NCBI RefSeq assembly: GCF_031085165.1
Contig: NZ_JAVHTY010000003.1
Location: 124,001 to 188,000, forward strand
Source of the DNA: Pseudomonas sp. 102515
Lineage (GTDB): Bacteria > Pseudomonadota > Gammaproteobacteria > Pseudomonadales > Pseudomonadaceae
Reading direction: 5' to 3'
Length of the DNA stretch: 64,000 bases
In this document: in pieces, positions 38,458 through 48,154 of the stretch
How positions within the stretch are numbered: the first letter of the stretch is position 1
Layout of the letters: each line of letters opens with the position of its first letter
Translations under genes and position numbers: made by a program
The notes under the pieces: model-generated
The model's input: the letters and a program-made list of their open reading frames with translations, nothing else
What the model was told of the DNA's origin: nothing
Database searches by the model: none

Positions 38458-39657
38458 ATGAAAATCGCCATCGTTCACGATTGGTTGGTAACCTTTGCTG
38501 GCGCCGAACGCGTGCTTGCCGAACTGCTCGATATCTGGCCGGAGGCGGACCTGTTCAGCGTGATCGACTTCCTCTCGGACGAGGATCGGGCGCAGTTGCA
38601 GGGCAAGCGGGCGACCACCACCTTCATCCAGCGCCTGCCCCAGGCCAAGAAGCGCTACCAGACCTACCTGCCGCTGATGCCGCACGCCATCGAGCAACTC
38701 GACCTGTCCGGCTACGACCTGATCATCTCCAGCAGCCATGCGGTGGCCAAGGGCGTCCTGACCGGTCCGGACCAGCTGCACATCAGCTATGTCCACTCGC
38801 CCATCCGCTACGCCTGGGACCTGCAGCACCAGTACCTCAAGGAAGCCGGTCTCGACCGCGGCCTCAAGGGCAAGCTGGCGCGGGTCATCCTGCACTACGT
38901 ACGGATCTGGGATCAGCGCACCGCCGCTGGTGTGGACGCCTTCGTCGCCAACTCCCACTTCATCGCCCGGCGCATCAGCAAGGCCTATCGCCGCGAAGCC
39001 AAGGTCATCTATCCGCCGGTCGACATCAGTCGCTTCACGCCCAGCGGCGGCAAGGAGGACTTCTATCTCACGGCGTCGCGCATGGTGCCCTACAAGCGCA
39101 TGCCGATGATCGTCGAAGCCTTCAGCTCGATGCCCGACAAGAAGCTGGTGGTGATCGGCGCCGGCCCCGAATTCGAGAAGGCCAAGGAAGTCGCCGGCCC
39201 CAATGTCACCCTGCTGGGCTACCAGGACTTCGACTGCCTGCTGGACCACATGCGCCGGGCGCGGGCCTTCGTCTTTGCCGCCGAGGAAGATTTCGGCATC
39301 ACCCCCATTGAAGCCCAGGCCTGCGGTACCCCCGTCATCGCCTATGGCCGGGGTGGCGTCCTGGAAACCGTGCGTGGCCTCGATACGGCCCATCCCACCG
39401 GCGTCTTCTACCCGGAGCAGAGCGTAGCCTCGCTATGCGCCGCCGTGCGCCAGTTCGAGGCCCTGGAAACGCCGATCAGCCAGCAGGCGTGCCGGCAGAA
39501 TGCCGAGCGCTTCGCCACCAAGCGCTTCCGTCAGGAAATGCGGGCCTTCGTCGAAGCCCGGGTCGCCGCCCTGCACCTGCCGGCCGATCTGGATCTGGAG
39601 ATCGTCACGCCCTTTCCCAGCAAGGGCCTGCAACCGAGTTCGCTGAGCACGGCCTGA
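38458..39657 (+). CDS. GT4 family glycosyltransferase (WbaZ-like)
   Basis: GT-B enzyme of 399 residues resembling the WbaZ/mannosyltransferase group. The N-terminal IVHDWLVTFAGAERVLAEL, the SYVHSPIRYAWDL block and the EX7E motif EDFGITPIE (about 280-288) with the following AQACGTPVIAYGRGG are diagnostic. AAGGAAG precedes the ATG. It is the last rightward gene of module A and ends three bases before the convergent oxaloacetate decarboxylase gene. Confidence 0.88.
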   Translation: MKIAIVHDWLVTFAGAERVLAELLDIWPEADLFSVIDFLSDEDRAQLQGKRATTTFIQRLPQAKKRYQTYLPLMPHAIEQLDLSGYDLIISSSHAVAKGVLTGPDQLHISYVHSPIRYAWDLQHQYLKEAGLDRGLKGKLARVILHYVRIWDQRTAAGVDAFVANSHFIARRISKAYRREAKVIYPPVDISRFTPSGGKEDFYLTASRMVPYKRMPMIVEAFSSMPDKKLVVIGAGPEFEKAKEVAGPNVTLLGYQDFDCLLDHMRRARAFVFAAEEDFGITPIEAQACGTPVIAYGRGGVLETVRGLDTAHPTGVFYPEQSVASLCAAVRQFEALETPISQQACRQNAERFATKRFRQEMRAFVEARVAALHLPADLDLEIVTPFPSKGLQPSSLSTA

Positions 39658-39660
39658 TGG

Positions 39661-40524
39661 TTACTCCTTCACGTCCATGAATTCCCGCGCCCAGACTCGA
39701 TACTCCTGCAGTGTCGAGTACTTGGTGGAGAGTTCCGACGCGGACAGGTCGGACGCGGTGATGTCGCGCTGCTCCCTGAGGCAGTCATAGGTCGCCTTGA
39801 TCGCCGCGAAGTAGGCGGCATGCCCGTTCACCACGACCCTTACCCCGGCCTTGGCCAGGCGGGCGTTGTCACGCAATTGGGGATTGCCGTAGGTCACCAG
39901 CATCACCGGCACGCTCAGGTGCTGGGTGATCTCTTCCAGGTGGGCGAAGTCGCGAATGCCGACCATGCAGATACCGTCCGCACCCGCTGCCTCGTAGGCC
40001 TTGGTGCGGGAGATGACTTCCTCGGTGCTCAGTTCGGTGGCGTTGGTCCGGGCAAAGATGCTCAGGGCTTCGTCGATACGGGCTTCCAGCGCGCCCTTGA
40101 TCTTGCCGATGCCTTCTTCGACGCTGACCAGGTCGGTGGACTTGCGGCCATAGCCGGCCGGCAGCACGGTGTCCTCGATGGTCAGGGCAGCCACTCCGGC
40201 ACGTTCGAGCTCGGTGATGGTGCGCATCACGTTCAGCGCATTGCCGTAGCCATGGTCGGCGTCGGCGATGATGGGCAGCCGGGCGACCCGACCGATGCGC
40301 GTGGCCTGCTCGACGAACTCGCTCAGGGTGATCAGGGCGAAGTCCGGCGCGGCCAGCACCTGCAGGGAAGCCACCGACCCGCCGAGGATGCCCATTTCGA
40401 AACCGAGATCATTGGCGATGCGCGCCGACATGGGATCGAAGACGGACGCCGTGTGGTAGCAGCTGTCCGATTTCAGCAGGGATCTGAACGCTAGACGCAG
40501 CTTGTGCGGGGAGGTTGGCTTCAT
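39661..40524 (-). CDS. Oxaloacetate decarboxylase (ICL/PEP-mutase superfamily)
   Basis: Soluble metal-dependent enzyme of 287 residues closely resembling P. aeruginosa PA4872, shown to decarboxylate oxaloacetate to pyruvate. Conserved parts include [27 protein letters not shown] (metal and substrate residues), LTIEDTVLP and the ARTNATEL region. Divergent replacement of the PEP-mutase catalytic motifs makes phosphonate or isocitrate chemistry unlikely. AAGGA precedes the ATG. It is oriented against every neighbour in the locus and has no evident role in polysaccharide synthesis. Confidence 0.88.
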   Translation of the reverse strand: MKPTSPHKLRLAFRSLLKSDSCYHTASVFDPMSARIANDLGFEMGILGGSVASLQVLAAPDFALITLSEFVEQATRIGRVARLPIIADADHGYGNALNVMRTITELERAGVAALTIEDTVLPAGYGRKSTDLVSVEEGIGKIKGALEARIDEALSIFARTNATELSTEEVISRTKAYEAAGADGICMVGIRDFAHLEEITQHLSVPVMLVTYGNPQLRDNARLAKAGVRVVVNGHAAYFAAIKATYDCLREQRDITASDLSASELSTKYSTLQEYRVWAREFMDVKE

Positions 40525-40812
40525 AGGATTTTCCTTCTGGGATATACCGAACAGACAATGTTAGCGCGACAAGTAGTGGTGACACGACCAGATGTCCGGC
40601 TTTGAGATAAATCGATTCATCAAGCTGACTCACGGTCACCGCTCGGCCTCGCAATCTTCAGGTACCGGAAGCCAGGGTCCGAACGTCATCGAGCAGGGAT
40701 CAGCCAGCGCAGCCAGGCGCCGGAAATTTCGATACCCAAGCATGCCCGGGCGAAGTGACAATAGTGGCCAGGCCCTGCCTTCCTGCCAATCCCGTCATTG
40801 CCTAATGCCATC

Positions 40813-42021
40813 ATGCTTGCCGCTGACTTCCTAGACCGCTTCACCGCCCTGGATCTCTTCCTGACCCGGCATCAGCACCTGTGGCGGCCCAGACCCTTCG
40901 TCGAACGGGAACTGGCCTGGGAGTCGAGCCATCCGGATCTGGCCCGCTGGCTGCGGGCCCGCAGTCTGGAAGAGGCCGAGGCGGCCCATAATACTCCCCA
41001 GCTGCTGGATGCACCTGAACCCTTCCGCTCGTTGGCAGCCGCCTCGCTGGCACTGGGTCAGGTCGACGAACGCCAGGCGCAACCCCGCCGCGGTCTGCCT
41101 GGCAAGCAGGAAGTCGACGTGCCCGGACGCAAATGGCTGCAGATAGAAGCCTTCGCCCGCACGCTGGATTTCCAGCAACCCGTGCAGCGCTGGGTCGACT
41201 GGTGCGCGGGCAAGGGCCACCTCGCCAGGCACCTGACCCATCAGGGTGCGCCAGCCGTCTGCCTGGAGGTCGATGCGGCCCTTGTCGAGGAAGGCGCAAG
41301 GCTCAGCCACCGGGCTCGAACCCCTGTACACCATTATCAGGCCGATGTGCTCCAACCGCTGCCAGGGGAATCGCTCGGCAGTCGCGACACCCCCGTCGCC
41401 CTGCACGCCTGCGGCGACCTGCACGTCCAGCTGCTCAGGGTGACCGCGGAACGCGGCTGTCAGCAGCTGGCCCTGGCGCCCTGCTGCTATGATCGCATCA
41501 CCGCCGCGACATATGGCCCGCTGTCGGTGCCGGCCAAGGCCTCGGCGCTGCGCCTGGACCGGGAAGCCCTGCGCCTGGCCCTCTGTGAAACCGTTACCGG
41601 CGGGCAGCGGGTACGGCGGGACAGAGACCTGTCCATGGCCCGCCGGCTGGGATTCGATCTCCTGCAACGCGAGATCAGGGGCTGCGACGCCTATCTCAAT
41701 ACGCCACCCCTGCCCAGCCACTGGCTGCGCCAGCCCTTCTCGGCCTTCGGTGCGGAACTGGCGCGGCGCAAGGCGTTGCGGCTTCCTACCAGGATCGACT
41801 GGCCACTCTGGGAACAACGGGGCTTCCAGCGGCTGGCAGAAGTTCGTAATCTCGAACTGCTGCCCGGTCTGTTCCGGCGCCCGCTGGAGCTCTGGCTGGT
41901 GCTGGACCAGGCGCTGTTCCTACAGGAGCAAGGTTACAGTGTGACGTTGGGGACCTTCTGTCCCGTCAGCCTGACACCGCGAAACCTGCTGCTGACCGCG
42001 GAAAAACGCCGTTTGGTATAG
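40813..42021 (+). CDS. Methyltransferase-domain protein (GSTCD-like)
   Basis: Protein of 402 residues with an N-terminal helical part and a Rossmann SAM-binding-like region: VDWCAGKGHLARHL (motif I, about 129-142), CLEVDAALVEEG (motif II) and VALHACGDL (about 195-203), with a Cys pair in LAPCCYDRI. These match the methyltransferase type 31/GSTCD-like group of proteobacteria; target unknown, possibly RNA. ATG 40813 was preferred over TTG 40798. It has no obvious link to exopolysaccharide synthesis. Confidence 0.7.
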   Translation: MLAADFLDRFTALDLFLTRHQHLWRPRPFVERELAWESSHPDLARWLRARSLEEAEAAHNTPQLLDAPEPFRSLAAASLALGQVDERQAQPRRGLPGKQEVDVPGRKWLQIEAFARTLDFQQPVQRWVDWCAGKGHLARHLTHQGAPAVCLEVDAALVEEGARLSHRARTPVHHYQADVLQPLPGESLGSRDTPVALHACGDLHVQLLRVTAERGCQQLALAPCCYDRITAATYGPLSVPAKASALRLDREALRLALCETVTGGQRVRRDRDLSMARRLGFDLLQREIRGCDAYLNTPPLPSHWLRQPFSAFGAELARRKALRLPTRIDWPLWEQRGFQRLAEVRNLELLPGLFRRPLELWLVLDQALFLQEQGYSVTLGTFCPVSLTPRNLLLTAEKRRLV

Positions 42022-42841
42022 GCCTACAGCCGCTCTACCCTGCACGTTTGTCGGAATCTGCGCAGAGGAGTGTAAAAAATACCTTTTGGTGATGGACTTC
42101 TCACAAAGTCTGCACAATAGTTAAGTCGCAATCTCGCAAAAAAAGCAGGAATAACAAAAATGCGCTACTACCTGCCCGTTTGGACCGGCGTTGCCGGTTG
42201 CCTCGTCTTCGCCCAAGCCCAGCTGCCCTGGCTTGCGGTGGCCTCCCTCCTTGTCAGCTGGTCTTTCCTGTTGTTCTCGCACGACAGCGCGAGAAGCTCA
42301 GCCTGGCATTCCAAGATCTCCAGCCTCCCCGTCAACTCCCCCCTGAGTTTTCAGTCCCACCATCGCCATTGAGGCGTGCTCCAGGCCAGGGACTGGCCTA
42401 CACCCGACCTGACGGTCTGGCTGTCTCATTGTTTAGTGAAGCAGCTCACAATTTCCGCATCCCGCATTAAAGTCCGACGGAACGTTTTACCTCCCCCCGC
42501 TGCCCGGGCAAGCCATTCATCGCACCCTGATGCGAGAGAAGTGTGCCACCCGTCCGCCCGCGTTGTGACGCACTCCGCCCTTCTTCACTTCGCCTCCCCT
42601 GCCGCAGCCCGACTGGCGTGCTATTTGCCCCGAACTGGGGCAACTCGACAGCGTCGTCCGGCCTTTCTACCGTGTGAACCTCTTAATCAGTGCCGAGTCC
42701 TAACGTCGCTACAGCCATCATGGCATTTAGCGATCGGTGGTCAGTCATCGGTCCTAGAGCGCCATAGTGAACATTTCATACGCTGGTAGCTGCCTCGCCC
42801 AGTTGAAAGTTCGTGCACGGTATACGCACAAGGATGGAACC
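42022..42841. other. 820-bp gap upstream of the initiating transferase gene
   Basis: Probably holds the promoter of module B. It contains a possible 70-codon membrane protein gene (42160-42372). The rest shows no gene. CTGGTAGCTG near 42783 resembles a fragment of the JUMPstart sequence but lacks the GCGGTAGC core. No clear promoter was found. Confidence 0.5.
42160..42372 (+). CDS. Possible small membrane protein
   Basis: Open frame of 70 residues with two closely spaced hydrophobic segments (about 7-20 and 23-41) and a Ser/His-rich polar tail. AGGA lies eight bases before the ATG. I recognise no family. Its location in the leader of module B suggests either a small accessory protein or a chance frame. 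Confidence 0.35.
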   Translation: MRYYLPVWTGVAGCLVFAQAQLPWLAVASLLVSWSFLLFSHDSARSSAWHSKISSLPVNSPLSFQSHHRH

Positions 42842-44251
42842 ATGAATTTGAAAGAACGCGGCATTTTGCATACGAATTCCTCGGCAATCTCGCTCGCACA
42901 CCGCCTGCTCGATCTCGCCGTGATCACGCTGAGCGCCTACGTGGCAGGCACCTGGGCGTCGGACACCGGCATGCGTCCCGAGCATTGGGTCGTCATCTTC
43001 CTGTCCTTGCTGATCTTCCACTTCCTCACCGAGCTGAACCACGTCTATGGTTCCTGGCGCGGCGAGCGCATCACCGATGAACTGCTCAAGATCGCCACCT
43101 ACTGGGTGCTGACCTTCGCGACCGTGTTCATGGTGGACTATTTCTTCTTCGATCAGTCCTATCTGACGCCTGGCGTGATGCAGGGTTGGCTGGGTCTGAC
43201 GCTGGGCACTCTGTGCGGCTATCGCGTCCTGCTGCGCTCGATCATGCACTCCCTGCGCAAGGCCGGCATCAATACCCGCAACGTCGCCATCGCCGGCAAC
43301 GGCATGGTCGCCCAGCGTCTGGCGCACACCATCAGCACGGCGCCCTGGATGGGCCTGCGCATCGCCGGCTTCTATAGCGAAAACCAGGACACCGGTGAAG
43401 AAGGCGTGCCCAGCCCGGCGTTGAACGGCGGCCTCGAGCAGCTCATGCAGGATGTCCGCTCCGGCCAGGTCGACAAGGTCTACATCACCCTGGGCATGGC
43501 CGATCAGAGCAAGATCAACTGGCTGGTCCAGGAGCTGAGCGACACCACGGCCTCGGTTTACATCATCCCGGACATCTTCATGTTCCACCTGCTGCACGCC
43601 CGCAGCGAAAGCCTGGACGGCCTGCCCAGCATCAGCATCTTCGATACCCCGATGGATGGTGCCAGCCACATCGTCAAGCGTATCGAGGACATCGTGCTGT
43701 CTTCGATCATCCTCGCCATGATCTCCCTGCCCATGCTGGCCATCGCCATCGGCATCAAGATCACCTCGCCCGGCCCGATCTTCTTCAAGCAGAAGCGCTA
43801 CGGCATGGACGGCAAGCCGATCGAAGTGTGGAAATTCCGCAGCATGAAGGTCATGGAAAACGGGGCCAAGGTCACCCAGGCCACCAAGAATGACTCCCGG
43901 ATCACCCCCTTCGGTGCATTTTTACGACGTACGTCTCTCGATGAATTGCCTCAATTCATTAATGTACTCCGCGGCGAAATGTCCATCGTCGGTCCCCGCC
44001 CTCATGCGGTCGCTCACAACGAGCAGTACCGCAAGCTGGTGCAGGGCTACATGCTCCGCCACAAGATGAAGCCCGGCATTACCGGTTGGGCTCAGGTCAA
44101 TGGCTGGCGCGGCGAGACCGACACCCTGGACAAGATGCAGAAACGCGTCGAGTTCGATCTGGACTACATCCACCATTGGTCCTTCTGGTGGGACGTCAAG
44201 ATCATCTTCCTCACGCTGTTCAAAGGCTTCATCAATAAGAACGCATACTGA
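42842..44251 (+). CDS. Undecaprenyl-phosphate sugar-phosphate transferase (WcaJ/PslA/GumD-like)
   Basis: Initiating enzyme of 469 residues, transferring a sugar-1-phosphate (probably glucose) to undecaprenyl phosphate. Four N-terminal membrane helices, a nucleotide-binding-like middle part and a fifth hydrophobic segment (about 283-307) precede the catalytic PglC-like domain with KQKRYGMDGKPIEVWKFRSM, RRTSLDELPQ and VGPRPHA. The C-terminus FKGFINKNAY matches Psl- and WcaJ-like enzymes. ATG 42842 follows AAGGA and begins at the cytoplasmic N-terminus. It is the only initiating transferase in the window outside Pel, which does not use one, so it probably serves both modules. Confidence 0.93.
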   Translation: MNLKERGILHTNSSAISLAHRLLDLAVITLSAYVAGTWASDTGMRPEHWVVIFLSLLIFHFLTELNHVYGSWRGERITDELLKIATYWVLTFATVFMVDYFFFDQSYLTPGVMQGWLGLTLGTLCGYRVLLRSIMHSLRKAGINTRNVAIAGNGMVAQRLAHTISTAPWMGLRIAGFYSENQDTGEEGVPSPALNGGLEQLMQDVRSGQVDKVYITLGMADQSKINWLVQELSDTTASVYIIPDIFMFHLLHARSESLDGLPSISIFDTPMDGASHIVKRIEDIVLSSIILAMISLPMLAIAIGIKITSPGPIFFKQKRYGMDGKPIEVWKFRSMKVMENGAKVTQATKNDSRITPFGAFLRRTSLDELPQFINVLRGEMSIVGPRPHAVAHNEQYRKLVQGYMLRHKMKPGITGWAQVNGWRGETDTLDKMQKRVEFDLDYIHHWSFWWDVKIIFLTLFKGFINKNAY

Positions 44252-44259
44252 GTCTGGCC

Positions 44260-44274
44260 GGGGCCGCTGGCCCC
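44260..44274 (+). other. Short GC hairpin after the initiating transferase gene
   Basis: GGGGCC, loop GCT, GGCCCC, nine bases after the stop codon; no T-run follows. It is one of several hairpins at gene junctions in module B. Confidence 0.5.
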
Positions 44275-44373
44275 ACTGCTCAGCACGACGATCTGGAGCC
44301 TGGACTCCTGACTCTAATTACATCGGCAGCGAGCAACTCCCGAAGGGATTGCTGGGCTATCTGCCGTAGATAT

Positions 44374-44391
44374 CTGTTGTCCGGACAACAG
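44374..44391 (+). promoter_or_regulatory. Perfect 18-bp palindrome upstream of wzb
   Basis: CTGTTGTCCGGACAACAG, nine-base half-sites without spacer, ends 14 bases before the wzb ATG and touches its ribosome binding region (GGAAGG). It fits either a dimeric repressor operator or an RNA hairpin that could mask the ribosome binding site. Confidence 0.55.
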
Positions 44392-44405
44392 GAAGGTTTT
44401 GAAGA

Positions 44406-44846
44406 ATGATCAAGTCGATATTGGTTGTATGCGAAGGGAACATCTGCCGTAGCCCAGTCGCAGAAGCACTACTGGCCAAGGCCCTGGAAGGCCGTGACGT
44501 CCAGGTCGGCTCGGCCGGCATCAGGGCGCTGGTCGGCCATGGCATCGAGAAGACCGCTCAGGAGGTACTACTACGGGAGAACGGCATCGATTTCACTACC
44601 CACAAAGCTCGCCAGGCGGATGCAGAGATGCTGCGCAAGGCGGATTTGATTTTGACCATGGAAGAGTTCCACTCACGCTCCGTCGAAAGTATTGCTCCTG
44701 AAGTCAGGGGTAAGGTTTTTCTGATCGGGAAATGGTTGAGCAATCAAGAAGTACCAGACCCTTATCGCCTTTCTAAAGAGATGTTTCAAAATGTCCAAAT
44801 ACTTTTGACGCGCTGTGTAGACAGTTGGCTTCCATACATCAAATAG
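44406..44846 (+). CDS. wzb: Wzb-type low-molecular-weight protein tyrosine phosphatase
   Basis: Phosphatase of 146 residues that dephosphorylates the Wzc tyrosine tail to cycle polymerisation. The P-loop VCEGNICRSP (CX5R, about 9-18) and the general-acid region VPDPYR (about 117-122) are intact. It sits 15 bases upstream of wzc copy 2 in the usual wzb-wzc order. It is the only such phosphatase in the locus and must act on both Wzc proteins, or on one of them. Confidence 0.94.
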   Translation: MIKSILVVCEGNICRSPVAEALLAKALEGRDVQVGSAGIRALVGHGIEKTAQEVLLRENGIDFTTHKARQADAEMLRKADLILTMEEFHSRSVESIAPEVRGKVFLIGKWLSNQEVPDPYRLSKEMFQNVQILLTRCVDSWLPYIK

Positions 44847-44861
44847 GGAAGAAGGAATTTC

Positions 44862-47078
44862 ATGACCACGATGCCTCGCTTTACTCCCGAAGTTAAGAAT
44901 GAGTCGGATATCAACTTCTCCGCACTCTTCGGTATGTTGATCGATTACAAATGGCAACTCTTGTCGGTAATCGGTATTTTCGCTGCGCTCGGTATTGGCT
45001 ATGCCATTCTGGCCACGCCGATGTATTCGTCCAACGCCATGATCCAGATCGAAATGGAGAAGAAGGGCGTTACCCGACTGACCGATCAGTCCACCGGCAT
45101 GCCGCCGCCCATGCCCGAGGCGGTGACCGAGATCGAACTGCTCAAGTCGCGTTCCGTGATCGGCAGGGCGATCGAGAACCTCAAGCTGGATATCGAGGTC
45201 AAGCCGCGCTACTTCCCGCTGATCGGCAACTTCGTCGCGCGTCGTTTCGAGCCGCAGAATGAAACCGACGTCGCCTCTCCCCTGCTCGGCCTGAACAGCT
45301 TTGCCTGGGGCGGCGAGAAGCTGGTCATCGACCAGCTGGAAGTACCGGACAGCAATCTCGACAAGCCGATGAAGCTGAAGGTCGAGGACAACCAGAACTT
45401 CACCGTCTTCAACGCCGACGACGAAGTGGTGCTGCACGGTGGCCTCGGCCAGCCGGTGAGCAATGCCGGTTACCAGATCAAGGTGACTACGCTGCAGGCT
45501 CGTCCTGGCACCGAATTCACCATCATGAAGAAGCGCTTCTCCAAGACCATCCAGGAATACCAGGGTCGCATCGTCGCCGGTGAGCGCGGCAAGATGTCGG
45601 GCATCATCGGTGTCGGTCTGCAGGACGCGGATCCGCTGAAGGCCCAGGCCATCGTCCAGGAAGTCGCGGACATCTACGTTCAGCAGAACATCGATCGCAA
45701 CGCCGCCGAGTCCACCCAGAGTCTGGAATTCCTGCGTGCCCAGATCCCGGTCGTGAAATCCGACCTGGAAAAGGCCCAGTCCGCGCTGAACTACTATCAG
45801 ACCAACAAGAAGTCGGTCGATATCGACAGCGAGACCAAGGGTGTCCTGGAACAGACCGTTGCCCTGGACAACCAGATCTCCGAGCTTAACCTGAAGCGCA
45901 CCGAGATGGATCGCAAGTTCACTCGCCAGCACCCGGCCTACCAGGCGCTGATGAGCCAGCTGGGCCAACTCCAGGCCGAGCGCGCCAAGCTGCAGAAGCG
46001 CGTCGAAGTACTGCCGGAAACCCAGCAGGAACTGCTGCGCCTGAACCGCGACATCGAAGTGACCGGCCAGACCTATGCGCTGATGCTGAACAAGGCTCAG
46101 GAACTGGAAGTCATTCGCGCCGGTACCGTGGGTAGCGTCCGCATCATCGACAACGCCAACGCCAACGTCGACGATCCGTCCGCCCCCAACAAGCCGCTGA
46201 TCATCGCCGTCGCCATCATCCTCGGTGGCATCGTCGGCCTGGCCATCGTCTACACCCGTCACACCCTGCGTCGCGGTGTCGAGACCCCGGAAGCCATCGA
46301 GCAGATCGGTCTGCCGGTCTACGCCTCGATCCCCTACAGCAAGAACCAGGCGGACACCACCAAGGTACTGGGCACCAAGCAGCCGGGCGAATCCTCGCTG
46401 ACCGCCATCACCCATCCGACCGATCTGAGCACCGAGGCGCTGCGCAGCCTGCGTACCAGCCTGCACTTCGCCATGATCGAGGCCAAGAACAACATCCTGA
46501 TGATCTCCGGTCCCAGCCCGGGCGTCGGCAAGTCCTTCGTGTCCTCGAACCTGGCCGCGGTGATCGCCGAATCCGGTCAACGTGTCCTGCTGATCGACGG
46601 CGACATGCGCAAGGGCTATCTGCACAAGCTGATGAACACCAAGCAGCAGGACGGTCTGTCCGATCTGCTGAGTGGCCGCATCGCGCTGAACGACGCCATC
46701 AAGAAGACCGAAGTGGGCAGCCTGGATTTCGTCTCCTGCGGCCAGTTCCCGCCGAATCCGTCGGAACTGCTGATGAGCCTCCGCTTCACCACCGTGCTGA
46801 AGAAATTCAGCGAGCTGTACGACATCGTTATCATCGACACCCCGCCGATCCTGGCGGTGACCGAGGCCGGCATCATCGGCAGCCACGCCGGTACCAGCCT
46901 GATCGTCGCACGTTTCGGCGTGAACAGTGTCAAGGAGCTTGAGGCGACCAAGCGCCGCTTCGACCTCAACGGCATTCCGCTCAAGGGCGTGATCTTCAAC
47001 GCCGTCGAACGCAAGGCCAGTAACTACGGCTCCTATGGCAACTACCACTACTCCTACGAGCAGGACGCCAAGAGCTGA
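44862..47078 (+). CDS. wzc: Wzc-type polysaccharide co-polymerase and BY-kinase (copy 2)
   Basis: Paralogue of the protein at 31880, 738 residues, with the same layout: membrane helix (about 32-50), periplasmic coiled coil, second helix (about 441-461), and kinase domain with PSPGVGKSF (about 548-556), LLIDGDMRKG and VIIDTPP. The tyrosine-rich tail is YGSYGNYHYSYEQ, different from copy 1 (YGYYEYG). GAAGGAA precedes the ATG. It lies beside its phosphatase, unlike copy 1. Confidence 0.94.
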   Translation: MTTMPRFTPEVKNESDINFSALFGMLIDYKWQLLSVIGIFAALGIGYAILATPMYSSNAMIQIEMEKKGVTRLTDQSTGMPPPMPEAVTEIELLKSRSVIGRAIENLKLDIEVKPRYFPLIGNFVARRFEPQNETDVASPLLGLNSFAWGGEKLVIDQLEVPDSNLDKPMKLKVEDNQNFTVFNADDEVVLHGGLGQPVSNAGYQIKVTTLQARPGTEFTIMKKRFSKTIQEYQGRIVAGERGKMSGIIGVGLQDADPLKAQAIVQEVADIYVQQNIDRNAAESTQSLEFLRAQIPVVKSDLEKAQSALNYYQTNKKSVDIDSETKGVLEQTVALDNQISELNLKRTEMDRKFTRQHPAYQALMSQLGQLQAERAKLQKRVEVLPETQQELLRLNRDIEVTGQTYALMLNKAQELEVIRAGTVGSVRIIDNANANVDDPSAPNKPLIIAVAIILGGIVGLAIVYTRHTLRRGVETPEAIEQIGLPVYASIPYSKNQADTTKVLGTKQPGESSLTAITHPTDLSTEALRSLRTSLHFAMIEAKNNILMISGPSPGVGKSFVSSNLAAVIAESGQRVLLIDGDMRKGYLHKLMNTKQQDGLSDLLSGRIALNDAIKKTEVGSLDFVSCGQFPPNPSELLMSLRFTTVLKKFSELYDIVIIDTPPILAVTEAGIIGSHAGTSLIVARFGVNSVKELEATKRRFDLNGIPLKGVIFNAVERKASNYGSYGNYHYSYEQDAKS

Positions 47079-47089
47079 TGCACTACCCC

Positions 47090-47117
47090 GGCTGGACGGC
47101 CTGAGCGCCGTCCAGCC
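47090..47117 (+). terminator. Strong hairpin without U-tract after wzc copy 2
   Basis: Perfect 11-bp stem GGCTGGACGGC with GCCGTCCAGCC, six-base loop, twelve bases after the stop. No T-run follows, so it may attenuate or protect mRNA rather than fully terminate. Confidence 0.5.
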
Positions 47118-47278
47118 AATCCCTTCAGGGATCGCGGCAGTATTCGTACAGGCGCACGAACAAGAAACTACCTCACACAGCGATTTCGAAGGGTTCGCTC
47201 CTGAACCCGGCCACGCTTGGCAGCCTTGGATCTCGACGCTGTACCGGATTGATGATTCTGAAGAATAGGAACACGCCA

Positions 47279-48154
47279 ATGAACGTAGTCATGGTGCTCA
47301 ACTACAAGGCCCCCAACGAAACCATCAGTTGTGTGGAGAGCATCCTCAAGCACTGCCCGTCCATCGATCACGCGGTGGTGGTGGACAATGATTCCCAGGA
47401 CGGCTCCATCGACGTCCTGCAACGCTGGCAGGCCGAAAACGGCCTCAGCCAGGTCACCGTGCTCGCCAGTCCGCGCAACGACGGCTACGCCGGTGGCAAC
47501 AACTACGGCATGCGCTGGGCGCTGGACAATCTGGCGGTCAAGCATTTCTGGGTCGTCAACAACGACGCCTACGTCAAGGACGATGCCTTCGCGCCGCTGC
47601 TGGCCGAACTGCAGCGCGCACCCAAGACCATCGTCGGCTCGGTGATCCTGAGTTCCCAGACCGGTCGCCTGGAGTGCTATGGCGGCGGCATCCTCTATCC
47701 GCTGCTGGGCAAGTCCAAGCTGCTGGGCAAGGACATCGAGGTCAGCGAGATCTCCAAGCTGGACCGTGAACCCGACTACATCATGGGCTGCAGCATGGCC
47801 TTCTGCGCCAGCCTGCTGACCGAGATCGGTTTCATGGACGAAGCCTACTTCATGTATTCCGAAGAGGTGGACTGGCAGCACCAGGCCAAGCGCAAGGGCG
47901 TCGCCCTCAAGGTCTCGCGGGAGAGCCAGCTCTATCACTATGGCTCCATGAGCTCTGGCGGCCGCAGCGCCTTCTACCACTACTTCCGTAATCGCGCGGC
48001 GACCCGTTTCAATCGCAAGTTCCACGGCGCCCCCTACGCACTGGTCTCCGCCGTGCTGCTGTCCGGCATCACCGTGCTCAAGGAATTCAAGAATCCGAAA
48101 CTGGCCTGGTCCGGCGTCAAGGGCGCCTTCAAGGGAGCGACGATGCATGTCTAA
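47279..48154 (+). CDS. GT2 family glycosyltransferase (rhamnosyltransferase-like)
   Basis: Glycosyltransferase of 291 residues. VVMVLNYKAPNETISC, VVVDNDSQDGSIDVL (about 32-46), GYAGGNNYGMRWAL and WVVNNDAYV (about 88-96, NND in place of DXD) match the WbbL-like GT2 group. ATG 47279 has AGGA upstream; the earlier in-frame ATG at 47249 lacks it. It overlaps the GT26 gene by eight bases. Confidence 0.88.
   Translation: MNVVMVLNYKAPNETISCVESILKHCPSIDHAVVVDNDSQDGSIDVLQRWQAENGLSQVTVLASPRNDGYAGGNNYGMRWALDNLAVKHFWVVNNDAYVKDDAFAPLLAELQRAPKTIVGSVILSSQTGRLECYGGGILYPLLGKSKLLGKDIEVSEISKLDREPDYIMGCSMAFCASLLTEIGFMDEAYFMYSEEVDWQHQAKRKGVALKVSRESQLYHYGSMSSGGRSAFYHYFRNRAATRFNRKFHGAPYALVSAVLLSGITVLKEFKNPKLAWSGVKGAFKGATMHV

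Noticed and set aside
42779-42795. CTGGTAGCTG as a third ops/JUMPstart element
   Set aside because: Only part of JUMPstart matches and the GCGGTAGC core is missing, so it was not called.
44673-47279. 868-codon frame opposite wzb and the second wzc
   Set aside because: Runs across two real genes on the other strand and mirrors their codon pattern; no domain recognised.
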